Below, piece after piece: positions 10,591-23,339 of a stretch of 64,000 bases of DNA. Both the position numbers and the translations under genes were made by a program. This DNA is from Spisula solida (taxonomy: Eukaryota; Mollusca; Bivalvia; Venerida; Mactridae), in NCBI GenBank assembly GCA_947247005.1, contig OX365944.1, positions 4,228,501-4,292,500 of the forward strand, written 5' to 3'. The notes under the pieces are model-generated. The model ran no database searches. It saw nothing but the letters and a program-made list of their open reading frames with translations, and was not told the DNA's origin. How positions within the stretch are numbered: the stretch's first letter is position 1; each line of letters starts with the position of its first letter.

Positions 10591-13500
10591 CTAAAAACAA
10601 TGATAGAACATAACATTAATTAACATATAAAACCATTATCTTATCATGGTTGACCGAAACATGCAATCTCTTATATGTCTTCACTTAAATACTCACTGTA
10701 TCGGTGCAGTATCGTTCAGATTAGTCATTTTCTTACAAGATGCAGCGGAGCTCAAATTCACAAAGCCTCATTAAAAGAAAATAAGATAATTTTTCTGAGA
10801 CAAAAAATATTTCACCTAGAAATAAAAGAATCACAAAGTTCATCTTTCACAATTCCGTTTTCAGAATGATATTCATACAAAAAAATCTGTCTTACTTTAA
10901 GATAAAAATGAAGATAATGTAATTTCAATATTTGTATAAACATATCAATTATTATTATTATAATATCAAATAAAAAATAAAAATACAATGAATTAGCTTC
11001 ACCCAAATGATCCACTGCAAAATTCCCACAATATTTCATATTTCAATATCAAATGACTCAAAAATCAAATACACCCATATTTAATACATATATGCATATA
11101 ACTATTTATATATCTACCCACCCTGTGCGTTCATGCATTCGTTAAATAAGCCGAGTATATACTGTTATAATGTTTGAATGCATAACATTATTATTTAATA
11201 TGCAGGCGCCATAAAACGATTTGTTCACCATCTAATCAAATCATTTTGAATACTTTCAATGAAAAATCATAAACTTGTACACAAACTTTCCATGAAAAAT
11301 CATAAGCGCATATGAAATGAAGGCCTACTTATATATAATCTGTTTGTCAAGTTAAAAAAACAACAAAAAAACATCACACATTTGATTTTCAATAGATTAC
11401 CAAGTAGTTGAGTAAGTTAACAAAACGAAATGTTAAAATCTTAAAATTCTATGACATTTCGTTTGCAGTGGCTGTCCAACCAACCTCATTACTTAGAGGG
11501 TTGTTCTGATCATACTTGGTACCTCTTAGCCCCAAATATTATCATCACTCTGTCATATAAATAAAATCATATAACATAAAGATCTGCATTTTTGCCAAAA
11601 TTCCAAAGTAGGTATGGGGGTCGGGTCCCCCCCCAAGTCCACCCCCAGAGTCTGCACATGTGGATGCCTGGAAAATGGTTGAAGGGCACATGAAGGGTTG
11701 GTCACAATGAGGGTAGTAAAAAAGAAATATGGAAAATAGTAAATAAATCATTATACAGATTTACACATACAACATATAGCTTAAAGTTAAACATTCAACA
11801 ATGGTATGGCAGTACAGTACTTATACATGATTCAGAGATTAGGGAATATTAAGCCAGGTCGGGTCAAATTAACTCATTTGAAGATCTATGTTATCACAAA
11901 CCCAATTTTAAATAATCTTTACAAACACAAATATTAGGTCTGCACTTTAATAAATTAAATCATTTTTCAAATTTGTATTATGTTTTATAACCGTCCCTTG
12001 ATTCCCACCCTAAATTGTGCAAGAGGCTTAGACCCCACCTCCCAGAAATTGCTAAAATGTCTACACATAATTCTATAACATTAAACAGTTAAAGGTTATA
12101 TATAAAGATACAAATCAATGATCAGACATTCTTATTGAATAAAATTATATTGTAACATTCAATGTAAGGTTTTGGAAGGGTGCCTATCAGGGGACTCAAC
12201 ACTCCAGTATCACACATTAAAGCCAAACGCTCATGAATATGATTCATTCACACATTCATGTCAGTAATACTAATAACACAATCGAACAATGCTTAATTAA
12301 ATAGATAACATCACTAATAACATATAGTATAACAATAAAAACAAAAGATATAGTAAAATCAGAGAAATGTTCACATTTTATAATAAGATCGGTAAACTAA
12401 ATAACATGTAAAAACAGAGAACATCGAAACTCATTCACCAAAAGATTCTTACTAAAGTTATTTCGTTATCTTATAAATAATGCGAAATCGGTTTTAAAAT
12501 CGTTAATTGTTATTAATGAAATACTCTTACCTTTATATTAAATTTCTTTCTTCAAGTTTCGAAAAAAGTCCAGACTGATGTTGAATGCACAACCAAAACC
12601 TACGAACTGGTAGTGCTATGTTTTGGGTATGCCTACACCACACCTTTGCCACTGATGTGTGTCGCGTGTAGTAGATCTGCCTACCGGTATTTTCAATACA
12701 AAACGCAGCATTTCATGCTATTTTTAGACTTGTACAGTATAGAAAATTTACTCGACCGTGAAGTGGTAAAACCGGTTTGGCAGCTCGAGTTTATTTCATT
12801 GAGGACAAGTGTGTTATAAATATAAGCCAATGAAATTACGTCTATCACTCCCACGCTGGTCCCCGGTTTGTCGAGTAGTACGAATACATTTCACTGCGTT
12901 AAACCCGAAGCCAAGTTTAGCGTCGTCTGCCGGTCAACCGCGAACACGTTTATTATACCGATATACGGCAATACATGTGTAATATATGTTTTACATAACT
13001 AGATATAGTGAAATTACGTTTTAATTATGATCATTTAGATCGATCAGAATTTAGAAATATGTGAGACATCAATGCAAAACACAAGGGTAGATACCGTCTG
13101 GGTTCTCGTGGGTTGTTCAAAAATAATTCACGCTTTCCATATCGTTAATTATGAAACACCAAATGTTATTGTGTGTGTAATACTCATATTTAATCATTTT
13201 CGATGACTGCTTCCTGCATGACTAACCATGTGATAAACACCTACTTAATTTAACCCGCTATCCACGGAGCTAAGTCGGTGTCGAAAAATATATATTTCGT
13301 TTGGTCTGTCTAGTGGAATTTTAGCATTTTATTATTATTATTATTATTATTACCTGCAGGTCTTTAAACGCGCTCAGTGAATAGTCTATGGAGGGGCACG
13401 CCAAATAAAGGAAGCGTTTTATAAGAATGTCGTGGACCAGACTTATATAAACCGGTAGTTACTGGTATTTGTATGGAATTTCTTCTGTCAATCGTTCATG

Positions 13501-13670
13501 CAGCTCGTACCGCACTATAACTCATCCTCATACATCAGTGGTTAGTCAAGTTCCCAGACTACAGGTGAAGAATACTCTGGTAAACGAGAATGACTATAAC
13601 TATACATATTAAAGAAATTATTGAACTTTTCTGTAAACTTTTCCCGGTCAGCCCTCTTTGTACGTCTTAC
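10591..13670. other. Upstream region of the protocadherin gene
   Basis: No supported coding sequence. The 5' UTR exon implied by the acceptor at 10591 must lie here or further right; a donor-like GTAAGAG (minus strand, about 12530) is one weak candidate. An (ATT)n microsatellite lies at 13331-13352. The remaining short open frames look random. Confidence 0.45.
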
Positions 13671-13674
13671 ATAG

Positions 13675-14225
13675 CATGTTAAAAATATAGACCTTATAAA
13701 GTAAGTATTAGTTTCCTGACCGACCCTCGATCGTACTAGCATGTTTGAAATATAGACCTTACAAAGTAAGTATAAGTTTCCTGACCACCCCTCGATCGTA
13801 CTAGCATGTTTAAAACATAGACCTTATAAAGTAAGTATGAGTTTCCTGACCACCCCTCGATCGTACTAGCATGTTTGAAATATAGACCTTATTCAAGATC
13901 TTACTTTGCATTTTCAAGACCTAGACCTTATAAAGAAAGTATAAGTTTCCAGACCACCCCTCGATCGTACTAGCATGTTTGAAATATAGACCTTACAAAG
14001 TAAGTATAAGTTTCCTGACCACCCCTCGATCGTACTAGCATGTTTAAAACATAGACCTTATAAAGTAAGTATGAGTTTCCTGACCACCCCTCGATCGTAC
14101 TAGCATGTTTGAAATATAGACCTTATTCAAGATCTTACTTTGCATTTTCAAGACCTAGACCTTATAAAGAAAGTATAAGTTTCCAGACCACCCCTCGATC
14201 GTACTTGCATTTTTAAGACTAGACC
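13675..14225. repeat. 65-bp tandem repeat with 234-bp higher-order duplication
   Basis: The 65-bp unit contains GACCTTATAAAGTAAGTATA and CCACCCCTCGATCGTACTAG. A variant block with TATTCAAGATCTTACTTTGC occurs at 13891 and 14125, and other landmarks (ATGTTTGAAATATAGACC at 13741 and 13975) are also 234 bp apart, so a four-part block is duplicated as a unit. Confidence 0.9.
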
Positions 14226-16480
14226 AAACAAATGCGATAAAGTTGATGTGTATTGTCCGAGCATACTCTGGGTATAATAATTGGCTAGATGATATATCAG
14301 ATATCAAGTAAATAGAAGTCTAGATAATTATCTTTGCATTTTTAGATAGCTCTAGATTTTATTTTGTGCAAAGGGGAATAATAGGTTCATGAAAAAACTC
14401 GGTACTGAGTTTTCTCCTATATTTATATCTAAAACACATGGTCAGTATACCGACTACTTTACCACCAGAAGACGTTTAGAATGATTATCAACTCATTTAT
14501 TCATTCTTTTTAAGACGTAGAACATGCACTAGTTAGCTTAAATGCTGACCAAAGCTCTTTCTTAAATTATGTTTGTATCCATGAATGTCTTCACACCAAG
14601 AGCAAGACAGCTGATCACTACGACATGCACTCATTTCCGTTCTCCAGATAAACCGGGCTTAGTGACAAAAAAAATGAAAATCAAGATAATATAGCATTAG
14701 AAAGACAAGACTCTTTTGAACAGTTTCCTTAAAGTTTAGCAAAATATGACATCAAATTACAAAGTTATAGTCTTTTAAAACTAACGAACTCCCCCTACTT
14801 TGTTAGTGACGTCGCAAATGTCATTCAAACTTTATTTGGCGTTACATTAACAAGAAGTTCATAAATCCAGTATTTGATGAGTTCTTGACGTAAACTTTTC
14901 AAAATTGTATGATATTTTAGAATTATATTCCTTTTTAATAAAACATATCTAAATCGTGTTTTTAGCTTTTAGAGAAACGTAGCTACTGTTTTCAACCACT
15001 AACCCCTCGTTTTCTCAATATGGATACTCTTCAGATGTTGGTCACCATGGCAACGACTGAAGATATTATTACATAATTCATGAGAAAAAATAAATCTAAG
15101 ACATAGTTCTATATTATCCAATAACTTAAACTTAAATCAAAGAGCATGACTTTTTTGTCATTTAAGAGGGTTTTCTTAACCTTATTACGTAACTACTAAT
15201 ACAATGTCACTAAGTCGAACGGCTCATTTGTAATTAGCGAAAAGTGGTAGTGTTTGAAACCCGCATCTTATGTCAAAAAGTAGCCCAAATGCAAGACACG
15301 GTGCAGGGAAAAGCTCAACAAATCAAAAGAAATTGGTATAAATTTTCAATTTCCGTGTCCAACCGGGAATTATGTAATTTTGTAATACATGCATACATAT
15401 CACATCGTGTTAAATTGACGTCTTTTTTTTGGATGAAATAGGGCAATTGTAAATTGAAAATATTCAAAATCATTAATTTTGTATAAAGTTTATAAATACA
15501 GATGAATAGTACTATTTCTTGTTATTTAAGGAGATATTTATTATTATTAACAGCGCGTAAGAATTTATTACTTCGTACTTTATAATTGTCCAGTAAAATG
15601 TCCAAGAAGCGGAAAATAATCACTTTGCGTCGGTGTTTCGAGGTCTTAGTTTAGCATTATGCTCCCGACTGAACAAATACGCACCATATTATCCCTTTAA
15701 AATATTAGGAGTATTAAATGGTAGAATATTAACTACATTGGTGTAAAAAATGTTTTATTTGCTGATAAAGTTAATACGGAATTTCATGCGTTACATTTGT
15801 CCAGTCAAATGTCCCACACAACGCGTTTTGACGCAATGTTTTTAGACACCAATTTCGTGCGTAACGTCTCTATAACCAGTCGATATTATTTAACAAAACT
15901 TGCATAATACTTATGTAGGACAATTCCCTTTTAAATAATGAAATAATACATCGAGTGATCCCGCAACAGAAGCTTTAGGGATTTTGTATTGCCTTAGCAG
16001 ATGCTTTTGTCAAAATTTCCTCTTTCATACTTAAAAATTTAAGACACGAAGGCCAAAATTTCAGTTAAAGAGTACTAGCGCGTTGAACGGGATATCTGTG
16101 CAATCGACCCAGTTCATACGGAAACAAAAGAGAAAACATTTGAAACCAGATAGAATATTTACATGCGAAGAGATAGCCCGGGGAATTGACAGTAGTTTGG
16201 CCATATTCATTTGAATTTGTGGAACAGGTTGAACATGTACCAGATTGCCGTTCCTTGGGTACCCCATCTTTTGAGTAGGAACTGACCAAACGCCAGTCTC
16301 AAACTCGTTTCCAACGTGCCCTCGCGCTTTCATGTAAACGAAAAAAAATTCTAACCAAACTAATAGCGATATGTGATACCTAGGTACGATATTACCTGCC
16401 AAAACGAGACAACAATTACCTGGGAATTCGCCATGCTGATTTGCATAAGGTGACCGTGGTCAAGCCGTTTAGGGTGTGTG
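14226..16480. other. Non-coding stretch
   Basis: AT-rich with no coding region I can support. One X-box-like site, GTCACCATGGCAAC, is at 15041-15054. A 113-codon minus-strand frame (16061-16402) has no recognisable motif and I do not call it. Confidence 0.4.
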
Positions 16481-16486
16481 TGCGTA

Positions 16487-16499
16487 GTTGCCTAGCAAC
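16487..16499. promoter_or_regulatory. X-box-like RFX motif
   Basis: GTTGCCTAGCAAC is a near-perfect palindromic X-box of the type bound by RFX factors at ciliary and other genes. It lies about 50 bases from a minus-strand ATG followed by a possible donor (CAG|GTAATT near 16420), but no gene is confirmed there. Motif seen; function inferred. Confidence 0.4.
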
Positions 16500-17144
16500 G
16501 GGAGTAGAAGATCTGCCTAAAGGATGAAAGTACTAGGAAAGTTACTTTGAATGTTTATGACAATGCTTGCATAATTAATTTTGTATTTAAGAATTATATA
16601 AAATGATCCTAGTATCAGCATGAATAAATAATTGCAAAAAGCTTTTCGTGACGTACTGTATATACATGTATATACTTACTGGGTCCTGCATCACGGTCAC
16701 CCGTGTTCCGTTATACAATGTATATGCCATAATGTGCCGTAATATTGTGCATCCAGTTTTCTCGTATATCTAATTTGTTCATGTATTGTCACCATGTTTT
16801 TCAGCTTTGTTATAGCTGAAACTAGGTCATTCAACTTTTTATAGCTGAAACCATGTCTTTATGCGTTTCCACAGCTGAAACGTTGATTTTCAGTAGTTTA
16901 GTTTGGTTCAGTTGTGTGTTGGACATTGTGTCGTGTAATGGTTGTCTATTTTCTGTGCTCGGCTGTATCAGTTCAGTGCTCCCAATGTTCGTTATCAGGT
17001 TTGTATTATGTTTTGATCATATTTAATATTGCAGGTCTGGAACTATAGATCTAGTGTGTTGAAAATCTCAATATACTAGTAGTATTTTTGAGTTCGGCTG
17101 AGACACTCGTAGTGCATAGCCACTCGGTTTTATCCCTGCCTAAT

Positions 17145-17269
17145 CACAGGTAACTGTATCATTTAAAGAGTAAAAACATTTTTTTGTACGTGTATAAAAT
17201 TTATGTTAACTTAGATAAAATAAATTTTATACAAAAACGTACTCTTTAAAAATGATACAGTTACCTGTG
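17145..17269. mobile_element. 125-bp foldback MITE with 7-bp TSD
   Basis: Almost wholly palindromic: CACAGGTAACTGTATCATTT at the left and its inverse at the right, with arms of about 55 nt closed by a short AT-rich centre. It is flanked by perfect GCCTAAT (17138-17144 and 17270-17276). The terminal 20 bases also occur at 8584. Confidence 0.85.
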
Positions 17270-17811
17270 GCCTAATTGGACAATGATCTCCGACCTCGGG
17301 GGAAAATGTAGTATATTATAACGTACATGGTTTCAAAACATTATTTCTAGTTTTCAGCATATTCGAGGGAATTCAATTTGCGATCTAGTTCATACGCGAA
17401 ATAACAAAAAATAATCCCCCGCGAACATTAATAATTTTACAGTATTTTGATTTAGTGGCATGTTCATTACATCTAATCACTCGGTTGTTTAAATAGCCAA
17501 TGTGATATCAAAAAGGGATTAAGTATATTTGAAAATCATTCAGACGGCCAGGATATATCTTTAAAAGCTTGTACATGTACTTAAAATATGAAATAAGAAA
17601 TCGATTATACCGCATATTTCGGCTAAATAATGATAAAGTATATGAAATGCAAATTCCTTACTGCGTAATATTTCAATTTTAAAGTTTGAAACACCATATA
17701 GCATGACTCATTTGCTTAAATTTAACCACAAGTAGTTCGTAAATCAACCGTCGCGAACAATTAACATTTGCACGACAACGCATGTCACTTATATCACCTC
17801 CGTATTTGTGA

Positions 17812-18275
17812 GCAGAGCATATCATTTCAGAGCATCTAACAGAACATTTCAGGGAAGAGCAGACTAGAGCAAGGCATTTCCAGGCACGATACCAGAACGC
17901 GGGTTGAGCAATTCAAAGCAAAGCAGAGCAGAACATAAATATGCGAGAACATGTCAGAGCTGAGCAGGACATTCGAGAGAAGGACGACCATAGCAGGGCA
18001 GTTCAAGACAGGATAAAAGGACAGCAGACTATTTCAGAGCATAACAAAGCAAAACAGAGCATTTAAGAGCATAAAAAGCAAAACATCTATATGTATATGT
18101 TACTATAGTAAATCAGAGCATTTCAGAGCATAACAAAGCAAAACAGAGCATTTCAAAGCAGAACAAAGCAAAACAGAGCATTTCAGAGAGAACAAAGTAA
18201 TTACGTCATTTCAGAGCAGAACATTTTTTGTAGCAAATCAGAACATTTCAGAGCAAAATATAGCATGACAGAACG
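17812..18275. repeat. Degenerate purine-rich repeat of about 30 bp
   Basis: Many imperfect copies of GAGCATTTCAGAGCATAACA + AAGCAAAACA. Order decays toward the left. It lies just left of an unrelated 40-bp array. Confidence 0.8.
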
Positions 18276-18374
18276 GAACAGATTATTTCTATTCAGTTTT
18301 CGTAAACCATCAAACAAAATAATATTCTGAGCGAATACAATTTATTATACTTTTTAGGAAGTATTTAAGGATTT

Positions 18375-18696
18375 GGCAGCATACAGACGGGACCGAACTC
18401 TTGAAGACATCCGTGGCAGCATACAGACGGGACCGAAATCTTGAAGACATCCGTGGCAGCATACAGACGGGACCGAAATTTTGAAGACATCCGTGGCAGC
18501 ATACAGACGGGACCGAACTCTTGAAGACATCCGTGGCAGCATACAGACGGGACCGAACTCTTGAAGACATCCGTGGCAGCATACAGACGGGACCGAACTC
18601 TTGAAGACATCCGTGGCAGCATACAGACGGGACCGAACTCTTGAAGACATCCGTGGCAGCATACAGACGGGACCGAACTCTTGAAGACATCCGTGT
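18375..18696. repeat. 40-bp minisatellite (8 near-identical copies)
   Basis: Unit ATACAGACGGGACCGAACTC + TTGAAGACATCCGTGGCAGC, repeated eight times at exact 40-bp spacing (GACCGAA at 18391, 18431, and so on to 18671). Only a few positions vary, so the array is young. It produces three overlapping spurious minus-strand frames. Confidence 0.95.
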
Positions 18697-18699
18697 CCT

Positions 18700-20000
18700 G
18701 GTAAACTGAAAAAAGATACGCATAAAGCAACATAGAAGACCTTGCCAATCAAACTGTAGAACATTTGAGATCAAATCAGGCAGAAATAATAAGCTGCTCT
18801 GAAAAAGATGTATAATAAATTATCTTTCTTCGCTGAAAGAAACATTCATTTTTAAAGCACGCCACAATTTCAGCGTTCGGAACACATGTACATATGCAAT
18901 ACCCAAACCACTCCTTGGTATGTTACGTCGATATTTTAATCCCACGATTGATTTTGTAAGTCACCCAGCGTTCAATTTTGTGCAAAACCAGACTCGCCTG
19001 TCACATCAAATGAAATTTTACTTAATTTCTCGATCCAGTGAATTTTGGTATGTATTAGGACAAGATAAATATCTCGTTTATTCGGTGTAATATATTCTGT
19101 TTAGTGAAGCGTGCTGGGAATAAGTTTTAACATATCTTTATACATGTACAGCAAATAGCATTGATCTATTTCTATCAGATTTTTGATAAATAATCCTAGT
19201 ATATGTTAATCCAGTTAATCTTCCAATAAAAAGTAAGGTGATATTGTGTGATGAAGGTGCATTATGTTTTGAGTTTATGATTACAAACCGGCTCTGAAAC
19301 ACAATGCATACATTCATATACGCCCACCAGTCGTTGATACTTTATGCGTCATTTGCACCGCACACCCCATGAGTTCAGACTTAACTGCAAACAGTAATCC
19401 GAGACTTTTACAGCGGTTCTGTCAATATTTAATCCGATAGCTTGACATTCTAACTAATAAAATCAATTTAAGAAATAATAGTATTATATTCGTCTAAGGG
19501 AAGTAATCGAAATTCTTACACCCATTTAATTCACACAGGAGTTGTCGTTACATGAAACTAGGACGTTTCCTAAATATATGGAATTTATATTTCACCAAAG
19601 AATACTCGGAATACTTTATAGAATAGAATAGAATGGGTCTTTTCCAAATTCTGGACCCTCTCGTGTATACAATTTTGATATTTACATAAAAGGCAATCCA
19701 AAGTTTTAAAACTTAAGATCATTGATTCCACACGATATAGTTCAGTCATTGTTCTAATGAAAACACTCTTCTTATTCCAGTTTGTTCAATTGTGCAGTGT
19801 AGTGGCATTTTATGTAAACTTATTCAGTTACTAACTTTATCTGAGATATCTTCACCGATATAAAATAACAAGCGTTATCGTAGGAGAGACAGAAATATTC
19901 ATATGCAAATGTGCCCACTAGCTAGGTATTGGTGAATGTCAGGTTTTTATTTTCATTCATCCAATACATTGCCTGTGGGTATTTTTCATATATTAGTAAA
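18700..20000. other. Non-coding stretch
   Basis: No gene, long tandem array or paired terminal repeats recognised. A GAATAGAATAGAATGG run is at about 19620. Confidence 0.4.
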
Positions 20001-20024
20001 TACTCTGGTGATCTCTCCTATATA

Positions 20025-20340
20025 AGTCCAGTCCAGTGGCTGACTGTTGAATCTGAATGTTGTAGGTTCGATCCCTACTCCAGCCGGATCAAAAACAGAA
20101 ATGTTTTCAGTGTTTCCCACCTAACATAACAAAAATTACTAACACACTCTTTGGACGAGAAGTTAAGCGAGATCCCGTGTATGATGCTTTACATCAGGCA
20201 CGTAAAAGAACCAGGGCATCTTCTGTATCATGCAGGACCCCCCCCCCCAAAAAAAAACTAAAGTGACTAAACTCTTCTGGTGGCATCGTCCATATGGATT
20301 TCCGGTGGCGAGGATAAATAAAAGGCAATAAACTTCGTGG
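20025..20340 (+). mobile_element. tRNA-headed SINE, second family
   Basis: A-box-like CAGTGGCTGACTG and a good B box GGTTCGATCCC (about 20065-20075) are 30-40 bases apart. A body follows with GCGAGATCCCGTGTATGATG and CACGTAAAAGAACCAGGGCA, then a C-run and an A-run (about 20237-20260). A tail with GGTGGCGAGGATAAATAAAA may belong to it. Confidence 0.65.
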
Positions 20341-20423
20341 AATATGGACCTAGCTGTAATTAGTTACACTTGTCAATTGCTATCACTAGCCTATATCAGC
20401 CCAGACCAGAGGAAAGACGAATA

Positions 20424-21457
20424 CAGGGTGTCCAAAAAGAAAGTATACAGTTTCAGTGTATATTAATACAATATCTTCATTCTGCTATCATAAAAAAATT
20501 TACACATGTGTACACAAAAGATGTAAGTTTTTTCTGGGACCAGTTTTAAGATTATTACTTGGATAATTTTTAGAAAAATGTAAATTTACTGAAATTACCT
20601 TATTTTGGCCGTGACGTCTATTCAGTAATTTATGACGTTCTAAAGATGTCCACCCTTCTTACGTTTTCCTTCTTGCACTTCTTTTAAACTATTGATAACG
20701 TTTGCACATGTGTCTAAACTGATCTTCTGACCTTCTCTTTTGATGTTTCTCTTGAGCATATACGTGTCTGGGGCTGTGTCCTGCACACGAGTGATTTCAC
20801 ATCGCCCCACAAGAAGAATTCGCAATGATTTTGATCCGAGCTGTGGGCGGTCCATGTCACACCACAGTGTTTTTTCCTGGAAATTACTTTGGATCCATAT
20901 GTTTAAAGGAATTCACCCAACCCCTTATGTACGATGTGTGGCCCTGGCACATCTTGCCTGAGCTATGCATCATTCATAACAATAAAGCACCTGCGTTGTT
21001 TAGGAATGAGCTGGTTTAACAAAGACAAGTAACGGGTTGAGTTTATTTCTTGCTATTGTGCTACATAATGTATATGAATCGCTAGTGTACAATCTAAAGC
21101 CAACGGATACATCTATGCTGCTGAGGAACATCAAAAGAGAAGGTTAGAAGATCAGGTAAGACACATGTGCAAATGTAATTGATAGTTTCAAAGAACGAGT
21201 GCAGAAAGGAAATTTCAGAAGGCGACATGCATCGTGAAAACGTCGTTAATTACTAGAAAATGACGTCACGGACAAAATAAGGTAATTTTAGAAAATTGAC
21301 ATTTTTCTAAAAAATATCTGGGTTATAATCTTAAAATTGGTCACAGAAAAAACTTACATCTTTTGTCTACACATGTGCTAATTTTCGTTGCGATAGTAGA
21401 ATGAAGAGGTTTGATAGATAGACACTGAAACTGTATACTTTCTTTTTGGACACCCTG
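20424..21457. mobile_element. Palindromic mariner remnant with duplicated transposase 3' ends
   Basis: CAGGGTGTCCAAAAAGAAAG at both ends in inverse orientation, flanked by TA (20422-20423, 21458-21459). The inverted arms extend about 340-350 bp (20424-20770 and about 21100-21457), far beyond a normal TIR. Left-arm minus-strand sequence (about 20760-20870) translates to a degraded mariner-type stretch with EFFLWGDVKSLV, the region after the third catalytic acid of such transposases. The right arm repeats the extreme 3' part on the plus strand. The frame is broken by a stop and no full transposase is present. Confidence 0.75.
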
Positions 21458-21459
21458 TA

Positions 21460-22530
21460 CTAGTAATAAAGTTTCCCCTATTGTATGCCATTTCTCCTCC
21501 TTTCAGCAGTGTACGCTCATCGGAATGTTCTTAGTATACACTTTCTGAGGGTGAATAAATTAATAAAATAATAATGTATTTTTGAATACAAAAGGACAAT
21601 TTAGGTTCACTACTGTAATGGCTTAATTTGGCCCTGTGATTTTTAAAAAATAAAACCGATGCATGTTCCTATAAATCTGCCCGTCTCGGATATTGACAAA
21701 AAAATCACGACCGTGAAATATCGCAATTTTCTAATCAATGTCATTTTATCAATACTCGCATTATTTTCGATATTTTTACATATTCAGAAACTAGAGAGCT
21801 TCATCTGTATAATGATATAAGGAAATAGAAAATTGAGCGGGGAAAAAAAAGGTACGGCCGTGGAATTCGAACACATTAAAAAACAAAATTTTCACGCCGA
21901 GAAAATAGTGCTACACTCATGTGCCAAATTAAAGTTCACAAAGTACAAAATTCGCAAATATTTTTGGTAGATTTATTCAGCTAAAACAATATAACAAAGG
22001 TAAAATACCTAATATCTGACTGTATTGGTTTAAACTGTATTTATTTCAATATTCGTACATACATGTATATACATAATACAAACGTGTTATAAGTAACGGC
22101 TCGGAAAACAAGTTTTTGAAAACTTATATTAATTCCTCTCCATGGTTTTTGTTAATACGAGAGGAAAGATCAAGTGATGACGGGTTTGAAGGTAAAGTTC
22201 AGTTTGCCTTTGGATATCACAAACCACACAGCCTCACAGTCGGCGCTCCCGCATTAGATAGAAGTACATAATAAATCGTGTGCGCGAAATGAAAGCACAG
22301 ATCGCGAGGCTATATGTATTCTGCGACAGCCAACGGCAAAATGACCTTAAATACATGTATAAGTATGCACTAAATTTATGTTTATATGATAGTATAAAGT
22401 TAGTATTGCCATGTTTAATATAAATCTTATATGTCAATTTCTGTTTTTGTACAGTTTTGTACACGATGTTTTTATAAATGAGAAGAAAAAGAAAATAAAT
22501 AGTACATTATTCGCGGAAATTAAGGGAGGG
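21460..22530. other. Non-coding stretch
   Basis: AT-rich and without a supported gene. A GTACGGCCGTGG word near 21850 resembles the CTACGGCCGTAGG near 23357; these might be ends of a larger decayed element, but I cannot confirm it. Confidence 0.35.
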
Positions 22531-22539
22531 CGGGAGGTC

Positions 22540-22960
22540 CTATGCATGCTGAAAACGTTTGGAAGCCAGTATGAATTGCTGGGTGTTTAAGAATAATGCG
22601 TTGTTTTGTTCTGTTGTTAAGTGTTCGTTGCCATAGAGAAGATTATTTATAGTTGGAGGACAAGGTATATTTGAGATGAGATTACCTCTGATTGTATTAT
22701 ATAAATTACACTCTAGCATATAGTGACTAGCAGTTTCAATAGCACCACACAAACAGAGAGGGGAATCAACTATAGACTTTCTATGGAGGTCGTTGTTTAG
22801 CGAGCTACATCCAAGACGAAGACCTAGTCTGCTCCCAACAGCATAATGAGATGGTGGTTTACGCTGGGACCCATTCAGACGTGCTTTAAAGCTTGGAAGA
22901 GAGGGGCTATTTCTGATAGAATTGGATAGAGTATTCGCAAATGCTCTAAAAATAAGTTTT
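22540..22960 (-). mobile_element. 3' end of a non-LTR retrotransposon (C-terminal zinc-knuckle region)
   Basis: A minus-strand frame ending at 22540 translates to a typical LINE ORF2 C-terminus: a lead-in with HYAVGSRLGLRLGCSSLN, then a CCHC-like C-x-C-x7-H-x4-C motif (CLCGAIETASHYMLEC) and about 45 more residues to a stop. The frame is open from about 22955. Everything upstream, including reverse transcriptase, is missing, so this is a 5'-truncated copy. Confidence 0.75.
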
Positions 22961-23339
22961 ACATTTTATAAAAACTTTAAGTATTAGCTTTTAAAACAAG
23001 CTTTAATGAACAAAGTCGATCGAAAATTAAATTAATATTTGATGATTTTCGACTGTTGATTGAATTTTTATTTGAAAAAAAACGGGATATTTTAAACTTA
23101 CTTTTACGCGGAACGGATTGTTACTCGTCGCCGTGGATTTGATAATTAGGGAATCGTAATGAATGTTGTATTAAAAGACAGACATATATCTCTTCTTCAT
23201 TACAAGCTTTAAATATTTAAAATCGGGTAATATATAGGAAAATTATGAGGTCTTAAAAAACTCTTATATAAAGCAGGGTAGAATTTGACTAGTGCGTTTT
23301 ACGGAATAGTGTTTTCCCCGGCCCTATGCTATTTTAAAC

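Noticed and set aside
16061..16402. 113-codon minus-strand frame
   Set aside because: No recognisable motif, no clear splice partners, and composition like the surrounding non-coding DNA.
18375..18696. Regular array reminiscent of a CRISPR
   Set aside because: The entire 40-bp period is conserved with no unique spacers and the context is eukaryotic, so it is a minisatellite.
18310..18774. Three overlapping frames of 127-154 codons on the minus strand
   Set aside because: All translate the 40-bp array in different frames; three simultaneous open frames in a perfect repeat indicate an artefact.
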